Made by a program: the position numbers and the translations under genes
Shown: one piece after another, positions 15,679-22,491 of the stretch
How the letters are laid out: every line of letters begins with the position of its first letter
Numbering within the stretch: position 1 is the first letter of the stretch
Notes under the pieces: generated by a model
The model's input: only the letters and a program-made list of their open reading frames with translations
The model's database searches: none
Told to the model about the DNA's origin: nothing
Source of the DNA: JADFAK01 sp047615865
GTDB lineage: Bacteria > Bacteroidota > Bacteroidia > Flavobacteriales_D > Sanyastnellaceae
Assembly (NCBI GenBank): GCA_047615865.1
Contig: JBLHIB010000028.1
Span: forward strand, 1-31,653
Direction of reading: 5' to 3'
DNA length: 31,653 nt

Positions 15679-18507
15679 ATGAAAAAAACTCTTAAAGTCT
15701 TGGGCATTTTTGTCCTCGTGCTACTCGCTGCTCTCATTGCTCTCCCTTTTGTTTTCAAAGACAAGATTGCCGAGCAAATTCAAGCCGCCGCCAATGAAAC
15801 GCTCAATGCCGAAATGGCCTTTGCAGATTTGTCATTGTCTCTTATCTCTAATTTTCCCAATGCCACATTGGAATTGGAGCAGCTCACCATTGACGGAATC
15901 GATCAATTTCAGGGTATTCGCCTGGTCGAATTGGGAAGCCTTACAGCTACCATTGATGTATGGAGCCTGTTTGGTGAGACTATCAAAATTAAGGAAATCA
16001 GTCTGCAAAATGGAGATATTGACGTTCGTGTCCTAAAGGATGGAGCGGCCAATTATGATTTGATGAAAGCTTCGGAAGAAGAGGAAGTCGAAGAAACTCC
16101 TACTGAAGAAGGCGGTGCTTTTGCAATGAAATTGCAGGGTTATTCGATAGTCAATACGAATATTCGTTACGACGATCAGACTATGCCCATGACAGCCACT
16201 ATTGTGCAATTGAATCACAATGGCTCAGGAGATTTCACTGCAGACCGCACAATCTTAGAAACGGAGACAAGCATGGAAAGCTTTGATTTGCTTTACGATG
16301 GTGTTCGATTTTTGAAAGAGGCGGCAGTAAAGATGGACATCAATTTAGATCTGGACTTGGCAAACATGCATTTCATTTTTGCACAGAACAACATTGCGAT
16401 AAATGACCTTTCACTTGCTATCGACGGTTTTATTAAGGTGCCTGCAGAGGATATGGAGATGGATATCAAATATTCAACTACCGAGACAGACTTTAAAAGC
16501 TTGTTATCTCTTGTTCCAGCTGAATTTGCTAGTGACTTAAGCGATGTTGACGCTGATGGAACGATGTCTTTTGCTGGATTTATTAAAGGTGTCTTTGGCC
16601 CAAGCTCGCTCCCTGGATTTGGTTTGGACGTGGCAATCGACAATGGTCGATTCAATTACCCGGACTTACCTAAATCGGTTGAGAATATTCAGCTGAAGGC
16701 ATCTGTTGATGCAAGCAACGGAAATAACCTTGACGCCGCTGTCTTAAATGTCGAGCGATTTTATATGGAGATGGCTGGAAACCCGGTGGATATGCATTTG
16801 CGCTTGTCGCATCCCCTCTCCGACCCTGACATTGATTGCCAACTCCAGGCGAAAGTGGTTCTTGACAATTTGAAGGATATCATTCCATTAGAAGAAGGAG
16901 AAACCATCTCAGGATCGATCAATGCCGACGTTCTGTTCAAAGGTCAGTTGAGTACGATTGAAAAAGAAGACTATGAGAATTTTGACGCCCAAGGGCAAAT
17001 AATTCTTCAGCAATTGAAATTTAGAAGCGCCAATTTTATGTACCCTATGGACGTAGATGTAGCTTATCTGAATTTCACACCAAAGCAAATGGAACTGTCT
17101 CAATTTGAAGGGAAGATTGGTAAAAGCGACATCTCAGCCAACGGGGAAATCAACAACTACTTGGCCTTTGCGCTGCGTGATGAACTGCTCAAAGGTGACT
17201 TCACCATGTCTTCTGAATTACTTGACTTGAATGAGCTCATGGGGGAAGATGAAGATGTAAGTGAGGCTGCAGAAGAAACTGCTTCTGACTCTAGCGCTAC
17301 TCAATTGTTAGAAGTGCCAGGAAACATTGATTTTCTGCTGCGCTCGTCATTTGTCAAAGTGCTATACGACGATATTGTAATAGAAAATGTGCTTGGAAAC
17401 ATTGCGATCAAGGATCACTTAGCTGATATGCAGAAAGTTGAGATGGACGTATTGAAAGGGCATGTGATTTTGGATGGAAGCTACAGCACGGTGGATCCAA
17501 GCGAACCGAAAATTGATCTTTCATATGAGATTCAGCGATTGGATATAAACCAGACAGCGGAGAAATTCAATACAGTTGATAAGCTCGCTCCTATTGCGGC
17601 AAGTTGTTCGGGAGCCTTTTCTACATCCTTAAAATTGGCTTCTAGCTTGGATAATAAAATGGAGCTTATCGAAACGACGATGAACGGAAGAGGAACCATG
17701 AAAACTCATTCTGTTACAATTGACAAGTTCATACCACTCACCAAGTTAGCCGATCAGCTTGGAATGAGTAAGCTGGCCAATCCAACGATAAGTGATGTAA
17801 ATCTTAGCTACCTCATTGAAGATGGCAAAGCGATCATCGAACCATTTGTGGTGAAACTCGATGGGATAGAAACAGAAATTTCCGGATCGACTAGTTTGAT
17901 TTCAGAAGACATTGACTACACAATGAAGATGGACGTTCCATTCGATAAAATCCCTTCAAATATAGTTGGTCAGGCCTCGAGCTGGATTGGAAAACTAAAT
18001 TCTCAATTGGGATCAAACATCTCCATTGGCGATAAGATTCCTGTCAACATTCGAGTTACAGGAACTATTGACGATCCGAAATTCGCAACCAATTATGGCG
18101 ACGTGGCCGAAGGAGAGTCACCAACCATTAAAGAACAGGTTGTCGAAGAAGTAAAAGAGCAAATCAAGGTGGTGATAGAAGACACCAAAGAGAAGGCACT
18201 TGAAGAAGCTCAAGCGCAAGCCGATAAGCTTATTGCGGATGCCCAGAAGCAATCAGACAAGCTTTTTGAACAAGGAAAGAAATCGGCAAATAAACTAAGG
18301 GATTCGGCATATTCTGAGGCAGATAAACTTGAAAACAAGGGAGCCAATTTTGTGGAGAAGGCCGCGAACAAGTTGGTAGCTGCAACGATGCGAAAAGAAG
18401 CTGACAAAGCATATGACAAAGCAGTCGTTGAGGCCAAAAAGCAAGGTGATAAGTTGGTCGCTGAAGCACAAAAGAAATCCGATGCACTGTTGAAGAGCGT
18501 AGAATAA
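15679..18507 (+). CDS. AsmA-family protein with C-terminal Lys/Ala coiled coil
   Basis: A 942-residue protein. The N-terminus is Lys-rich with one membrane helix (about 5-27, VLGIFVLVLLAALIALPFVF). A typical AsmA start follows: ISNFPNATLELEQLTIDG, then LVELGSLTATIDVWSLFGETIKIKEI. A long beta-rich region runs to about 830, including the AsmA-like C-terminal region (LPDQLGMSKLA-type segment near 690 and a late INIRVTGTIDDPKF-like strand). From about 830 to 942 there is a repeated A-K-Q-D-K-L heptad pattern (ADKLIADAQKQSDKLFEQGK), an amphipathic coiled coil I do not expect in classical AsmA. AsmA-like proteins bridge inner and outer membranes and are linked to phospholipid transport. It is followed 31 bp later by the PorE-like gene. 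Confidence 0.87.
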   Translation: MKKTLKVLGIFVLVLLAALIALPFVFKDKIAEQIQAAANETLNAEMAFADLSLSLISNFPNATLELEQLTIDGIDQFQGIRLVELGSLTATIDVWSLFGETIKIKEISLQNGDIDVRVLKDGAANYDLMKASEEEEVEETPTEEGGAFAMKLQGYSIVNTNIRYDDQTMPMTATIVQLNHNGSGDFTADRTILETETSMESFDLLYDGVRFLKEAAVKMDINLDLDLANMHFIFAQNNIAINDLSLAIDGFIKVPAEDMEMDIKYSTTETDFKSLLSLVPAEFASDLSDVDADGTMSFAGFIKGVFGPSSLPGFGLDVAIDNGRFNYPDLPKSVENIQLKASVDASNGNNLDAAVLNVERFYMEMAGNPVDMHLRLSHPLSDPDIDCQLQAKVVLDNLKDIIPLEEGETISGSINADVLFKGQLSTIEKEDYENFDAQGQIILQQLKFRSANFMYPMDVDVAYLNFTPKQMELSQFEGKIGKSDISANGEINNYLAFALRDELLKGDFTMSSELLDLNELMGEDEDVSEAAEETASDSSATQLLEVPGNIDFLLRSSFVKVLYDDIVIENVLGNIAIKDHLADMQKVEMDVLKGHVILDGSYSTVDPSEPKIDLSYEIQRLDINQTAEKFNTVDKLAPIAASCSGAFSTSLKLASSLDNKMELIETTMNGRGTMKTHSVTIDKFIPLTKLADQLGMSKLANPTISDVNLSYLIEDGKAIIEPFVVKLDGIETEISGSTSLISEDIDYTMKMDVPFDKIPSNIVGQASSWIGKLNSQLGSNISIGDKIPVNIRVTGTIDDPKFATNYGDVAEGESPTIKEQVVEEVKEQIKVVIEDTKEKALEEAQAQADKLIADAQKQSDKLFEQGKKSANKLRDSAYSEADKLENKGANFVEKAANKLVAATMRKEADKAYDKAVVEAKKQGDKLVAEAQKKSDALLKSVE

Positions 18508-18538
18508 ATTAGGAACGATAGTTGGTATATAGAGATCG

Positions 18539-20566
18539 ATGAACAGAAAAACAGTCCTCACCCTTGCTTTGCTGGTAATAGGCACGATCGCTTGGGCACA
18601 ATGTGATTTTGAACCTTCGGAAAAACTAGTCAAGCTGATTGAAAAGGCCGGGGACAAAAAGAAATACGATTCTGAAAAACGCTATGAGTTTTTTCAGGAT
18701 GCGTTGGAGATGGATGAAAATTGCTGGCCCTGTATTAAACGATTAGGAGAAGTTGAATTCAAGCGAGCCAAAAGAGGAGGCGGATCGTTCAGCGCTGCAG
18801 AAGCCTATTTCAATGATTTAATTGAACGCTGTCCAGGATATCACAGTGCTCCACATTATTATATGGGTGCTATCAATTATGCGACTCAAAACTATGCTCT
18901 TGCTACGGAGCATTTTGAAAAATTCCTGCATTTTCCTGACGACAATCCAGACGCCTTTGATAAAGACTACGACAAGAAATACATTGAAGTAGAAGGTGCT
19001 CTTCCTGACGTAAAATTCTGGGATGAATTCTACAATAGTGATTTGGAAATGGACCCGCGCATTGTAGAGGGAGTGTCGTCCTCTGATGATGATTACCTGC
19101 CCGCTGTTTCACCAGACGGAGAGATTATGTTCTACACGCGAAAGATGCAGAAGAAAGCTAAGGGAGACTTGTATTCAAGAGATGTAGAAGAATTCACCTG
19201 GAGTCGGCGAGAGGGTATAAACGACATATTTGATGATGGGGCTGCCCTACCCGCTCCTTTCAATCAAGGAGATAATTATGGAGGTGCAACTATTAGTGTT
19301 GACAACAAAGAGATGTTCATCGCTAAGAAGAATCCAGTTGCGGGAAATCCTGACAATATTGATTTGTACTACACACACTACGAATTGTATTTCGAGGCGA
19401 CCATAGGCAAAAACTCATACCGCTGGACGGCTTTGGAAAGTTTGGGGCCAAACATCAATACCGATGACGGTTGGGAAGCTCAACCATCGTTGTCTGGGGA
19501 TGGCAAATTACTTTTTTTCGCCAAGCTCTCTGCCGAAACGGAAATTGACAAAAATGGAAACCCTTCTCACGACATATATGTAAGCGCCCGGAAGGATGAT
19601 GGCAGCTGGGGGGTGGCCAAGCCTATTGGAAGTGGATTGAACACAACAGGCCAAGAGAAGTCACCATTTATGCATAGCGACAGCAAGACATTGTACTTTG
19701 CTAGTGATGGTCACCGTGGACGAGGTGGTATGGATATTTTTTACTGTAAAATGAATGACGAAGGGGGATTTTCTGAGCCAAAGAACATAGGACACCCTAT
19801 CAATACTGAGAATGACGAAAGCGGATTGATCGTTAGCGCCGATGGTGAACGAGCATATTTCTTTAGTCGGATAATTCGTGGTTCCCGTGGCTATGACATT
19901 TACGCATTCGAGCTCCCTGAAAAAGCCAAACCCGAAAAGGTTATGATCCTGAAAGGCAGTGCTACTGACGAAAGTGGCGAAGCTTTAACCAATGCCACAG
20001 TGGAAATCACCTATGCCCAATCTAGAATTGCTCAAGAGATTCAGATAAGTGAAGACGACGGACGCTATGCAGCTGTTATCAATTTGGAACGCAACGAAGA
20101 CGTTATAATGAGCGTTAAAAAGGAAGGGATAGCCTTCAATTCACGTATCGTAGCTAACGTGGACATTGCCGAGAAACCAAGCGTCGTCAAATTCGAAGTA
20201 CAGGCTCAGCAAATTGCTAAAAACAAGCCTTTTCTCATTAACGATATTTATTACAGCACCAACTCAGCAGAAATTGACAGAGCGAGTAAAATCATCCTTG
20301 ATCAATTTGCCTTGTACTTGTTGGATCATCCTCGCATATCAATTGAAATACGCGGACATACAGATGACATTGGATCTGAGGGGGACAACCTGGCCTTGAG
20401 TATGGATCGAGCATTTGAGGTCAAGGGATATTTGGAAGCTCATGGAATCTCTGGCAAGCGAATTAAAGATCAAGGATTTGGAGAATCGAAACCTGTTTCT
20501 GATAATGGAACCACAGCCGGCAGAAGTCAGAACAGAAGAACAGAATTCGTGGTAAATGCTATGTAA
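18539..20566 (+). CDS. PorE-like OmpA-family protein (TPR, beta-propeller, OmpA C-terminal domain)
   Basis: A 675-residue exported protein with a signal peptide about 1-21 (LTLALLVIGTIAWAQ). In order: a TPR-like helical region (about 25-155); a beta-propeller of PD40/WD40-like blades (about 170-460; SSSDDDYLPAVSPDGEIMFY, AQPSLSGDGKLLFFA, SPFMHSDSKTLYFASDGHRG, SGLIVSADGERAYFFS); a carboxypeptidase regulatory-like domain (about 475-550; KGSATDESGEALTNATVEI); and an OmpA C-terminal domain (about 565-675; IEIRGHTDDIGSEGDNLALS, RIKDQGFGESKP, RSQNRRTEFVV). The OmpA domain has the peptidoglycan-binding pattern. This is the architecture of PorE, a T9SS-associated peptidoglycan-binding protein, but many Bacteroidota paralogues share it. 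No Cys directly after the signal core supports a lipobox. Likely co-transcribed with the AsmA-family gene 31 bp upstream. Confidence 0.88.
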   Translation: MNRKTVLTLALLVIGTIAWAQCDFEPSEKLVKLIEKAGDKKKYDSEKRYEFFQDALEMDENCWPCIKRLGEVEFKRAKRGGGSFSAAEAYFNDLIERCPGYHSAPHYYMGAINYATQNYALATEHFEKFLHFPDDNPDAFDKDYDKKYIEVEGALPDVKFWDEFYNSDLEMDPRIVEGVSSSDDDYLPAVSPDGEIMFYTRKMQKKAKGDLYSRDVEEFTWSRREGINDIFDDGAALPAPFNQGDNYGGATISVDNKEMFIAKKNPVAGNPDNIDLYYTHYELYFEATIGKNSYRWTALESLGPNINTDDGWEAQPSLSGDGKLLFFAKLSAETEIDKNGNPSHDIYVSARKDDGSWGVAKPIGSGLNTTGQEKSPFMHSDSKTLYFASDGHRGRGGMDIFYCKMNDEGGFSEPKNIGHPINTENDESGLIVSADGERAYFFSRIIRGSRGYDIYAFELPEKAKPEKVMILKGSATDESGEALTNATVEITYAQSRIAQEIQISEDDGRYAAVINLERNEDVIMSVKKEGIAFNSRIVANVDIAEKPSVVKFEVQAQQIAKNKPFLINDIYYSTNSAEIDRASKIILDQFALYLLDHPRISIEIRGHTDDIGSEGDNLALSMDRAFEVKGYLEAHGISGKRIKDQGFGESKPVSDNGTTAGRSQNRRTEFVVNAM

Positions 20567-20594
20567 AAAAAAGCCACTCCGGACGGAATGGCTT
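20563..20594 (-). terminator. Intrinsic terminator after the DUF4920 lipoprotein gene
   Basis: On the minus strand a 10-bp stem (20585-20594 with 20571-20580; one G-T wobble) and a 4-base loop are followed by eight T. It overlaps the stop codon region of the convergent PorE-like gene; on the plus strand no T run follows, so it probably serves mainly the minus strand. Confidence 0.8.
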
Positions 20595-20614
20595 TAGCTT
20601 CATTTCTTAAAATA

Positions 20615-21238
20615 TCAGTGAGTAGCCTCTTCTGATTCAGTTTCATGTCCAGCTTCATCATGGTCGTGGTCATGTCCAGCTTCATCATGGTCATGGTCAT
20701 GTCCAGCTTCATCATGGTCATGGTCAACCTCTTCCACTGGCACGAATCCTTCAATGATAACACCATCAGCATGGAACGCTAGTTTAAATTCAGGCTCGGT
20801 GATCATAGCAATTTCTTCAACAGTTCGACCAGCATCTTCAGCCAAATGTTGAAGCCAATCTACACTCAAGGTGTCATAATAGGCCTTTCCTTCCACGAAG
20901 CAACTGAGACCATTTGCACCAGTAGTAGGCACGAAAAAATCATGATCTCCTAGAAAAACCATCATATCCTCATCGTTCTCCATTTCCAATGACATCCAGC
21001 ATCCTGCTTTAACGCAAGTTTCCTTGATTTTTCCGGCCACCTTTACTTCCAAAGACTCTGTCGTAGACATGTTTTGCACCAACTCATTAACTGTAATAGC
21101 TCCTTCGTCTGTGATTTCTTTTCCGTAGTAAGAGTATGACTTGCCATCCTCAGTAATTTCAACTTTTGTGGGTGCAGACTCATGTCCACAGGCAGCCAAT
21201 ATAGTACCCGCAGCTAGAATCATGAAAAATTTCTTCAT
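20615..21238 (-). CDS. DUF4920 lipoprotein with His/Asp-rich repeat tail
   Basis: A 207-residue predicted lipoprotein: MKKFFMILAAGTILAAC has a lipobox with Cys17. Residues about 30-165 fit DUF4920 (VKVAGKIKETCVKAGCWMSL with two Cys, then FLGDHDFFVPT, EGKAYYDTLSVDWLQHLAED). DUF4920 is a periplasmic or envelope family of unknown role; the Cys pair and histidines suggest metal binding. The C-terminus (about 173-207) has three exact copies of DHDHDEAGH, then ETESEEATH, giving a His/Asp/Glu-rich metal-chelating tail. It comes from a 27-bp tandem repeat at 20644-20724. Promoter box 21264-21271; divergent from the redoxin-like gene. Confidence 0.85.
   Translation of the reverse strand: MKKFFMILAAGTILAACGHESAPTKVEITEDGKSYSYYGKEITDEGAITVNELVQNMSTTESLEVKVAGKIKETCVKAGCWMSLEMENDEDMMVFLGDHDFFVPTTGANGLSCFVEGKAYYDTLSVDWLQHLAEDAGRTVEEIAMITEPEFKLAFHADGVIIEGFVPVEEVDHDHDEAGHDHDHDEAGHDHDHDEAGHETESEEATH
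20644..20724 (-). repeat. Three 27-bp tandem repeats coding for DHDHDEAGH
   Basis: Units 20644-20670, 20671-20697 and 20698-20724 are contiguous; the second and third are identical and the first differs by one base. The unit length is a multiple of three, so copy-number change would not break the reading frame. They lie in the tail of the DUF4920 lipoprotein gene. Confidence 0.9.
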
Positions 21239-21263
21239 GTTTATGTTGTTTATTGATTCATGA

Positions 21264-21271
21264 CAAAAGTA
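21264..21271 (-). promoter_or_regulatory. Promoter -7 box of the DUF4920 lipoprotein gene
   Basis: TACTTTTG on the minus strand matches the consensus exactly, 25 bases before the ATG. A TTG 16 bases upstream may be the -33 element. It is divergent from the box at 21361. Confidence 0.5.
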
Positions 21272-21360
21272 ACCTTCTCGCTCAAATCAAGTGTGAAATG
21301 GCTCCAATTATCTCCATTAATAGAGGAATAATGGTGTTTTCAGTACCAACTCAATTCACT

Positions 21361-21368
21361 TATCTTTG
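21361..21368 (+). promoter_or_regulatory. Promoter -7 box of the redoxin-like gene, four bases before the start codon
   Basis: TATCTTTG matches TAnnTTTG exactly, with four bases (GCTT) to the ATG at 21373. A TTTT lies 20 bases upstream (21337-21340) as a possible -33 element. It decides the start and implies a leaderless message. Confidence 0.5.
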
Positions 21369-21372
21369 GCTT

Positions 21373-22095
21373 ATGAAGATATTCGGCACAACACTGGCAG
21401 TAATTATGTCGCTTTGCATTGGCTCTGCGCAGGCTCAAGACTCAACCATTCATGAAAGTGTAGATGAGAACCAACGCCTTCCTGAATGCAAGATGGTTGG
21501 AGAAGTTGCTCCTGATTTTTCGGTAAGAGATCTTGATGGACAAACAGTTAATTCTAAAAATGTCCTGCGCGAAGGACCTTTAGTTTTAGTTTTCTTCCAG
21601 GGTTCATGGAATGGGGAGGACACGGAATTCTTATTTCAATTAAATGACTCAATTAATGAATTGAAAAATCTAAATGCACAAGTTGTTGCAGTTTCAATGG
21701 AGCAAGTCCAGTTCATAAAAATGCTTCTTAAGAAAGAAGAAATCAATTTCACCTTAGCACAAGATGCAGCGGGGATACTTTCGAAAGCTTTTGGTGTGAT
21801 TTACTCAGTAGATGATGACTATTGTAAGCAATTGATGCAAAAAGGAAATATCAATTTGTACGAACGCTATGATTCAGAAATGGTCTCAATGTCGGCGCCG
21901 ACCGTATTGGTAATATCTCAAAATGGAAAGATCGTATTCAGCCGCATGGACTTTGACTCCGGAAACCGTCCATATGTCAGCGAGTTGGTGCACGCAATTT
22001 CCCAGCCGGGGGAGCAAAGAATGGTCCAACCTGTGCTAGAAGAAGCTGGTGGTGAGCCCGTAAAGAAAAAAAGAAGAAAGCGCAACAAGAAATAA
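21373..22095 (+). CDS. Redoxin (AhpC/TSA-fold) protein lacking the CxxC cysteines
   Basis: A 240-residue exported protein. I start it at ATG 21373, giving a clean signal peptide (LAVIMSLCIGSAQAQ); the frame is open back to 21253, but that part codes no sensible N-terminus. Residues about 42-190 fit the peroxiredoxin/redoxin fold: GEVAPDFSVRDLDGQTV, then GPLVLVFFQGSWNGED. Family members read GSWCPYC here. Both cysteines are replaced (Asn80 and Asp83), so no peroxidatic or thioredoxin-type chemistry is expected at this site. Later segments keep the family layout: VVAVSMEQVQF, TLAQDAAGILSKAFGV and MSAPTVLVISQNGKIVFSRMD. Cys39 and one near residue 140 remain. The C-terminus ends in a basic tail KKKRRKRNKK. 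Divergent from the DUF4920 lipoprotein gene. Confidence 0.85.
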   Translation: MKIFGTTLAVIMSLCIGSAQAQDSTIHESVDENQRLPECKMVGEVAPDFSVRDLDGQTVNSKNVLREGPLVLVFFQGSWNGEDTEFLFQLNDSINELKNLNAQVVAVSMEQVQFIKMLLKKEEINFTLAQDAAGILSKAFGVIYSVDDDYCKQLMQKGNINLYERYDSEMVSMSAPTVLVISQNGKIVFSRMDFDSGNRPYVSELVHAISQPGEQRMVQPVLEEAGGEPVKKKRRKRNKK

Positions 22096-22101
22096 TCCGT
22101 T

Positions 22102-22491
22102 CTAGATCTGTTCTAACTTTAATATGATTTTATCAAATTTCTCCTCTGAAAGTGGCTTTTCGAGGTAGGCATTGACAAAATCATAATTAAGGCATTTTTC
22201 TTTGTCTGAAGTTCTGCCGGAGCTAGTGAGAATAACAATTTTCAGATTTAGACCCTTCCCGCTGTCAGCCAAGGCCTTCAGCACGTCAAACCCGTCCATA
22301 ACAGGCATGCTGATATCTAGAAAAACATAGTCGGCATTATTTTCAGACAGCCAATTAATGGCCTCCATTCCGTTCTTCACCCAATGGTAGTTGCTTGCAA
22401 ATTTTGATTTTTTCAAAATTCGTTCTGCAATAAATCCTGAAATCAAATCGTCTTCAACCAACAGAATTTTCTGATGCTTCTTTACTTTCAT
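22102..22491 (-). CDS. Single-domain response regulator
   Basis: A 129-residue CheY-like receiver domain with no output domain. All catalytic positions are present: acidic pair in LVEDD (Asp14, Asp15), phospho-acceptor Asp59 in FLDISMP, TS at 89-90 and Lys112 in EKP. It overlaps the end of the histidine kinase gene by 38 bp, so translation is probably coupled and the kinase is its likely phosphodonor. With no DNA-binding domain, it presumably acts by protein contact. Last gene of the three-gene signalling module; it ends 6 bp past the convergent redoxin-like gene's stop codon, with no clear terminator between. Confidence 0.94.
   Translation of the reverse strand: MKVKKHQKILLVEDDLISGFIAERILKKSKFASNYHWVKNGMEAINWLSENNADYVFLDISMPVMDGFDVLKALADSGKGLNLKIVILTSSGRTSDKEKCLNYDFVNAYLEKPLSEEKFDKIILKLEQI

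Noticed and set aside
20644..20724. CRISPR-like direct repeats
   Set aside because: The units touch each other without spacers and lie in frame in a clear lipoprotein gene.
21253..21372. Extended N-terminus of the redoxin-like gene
   Set aside because: It contains the promoter box at 21361-21368 and the divergent promoter at 21264-21271, and would hide a clean signal peptide.
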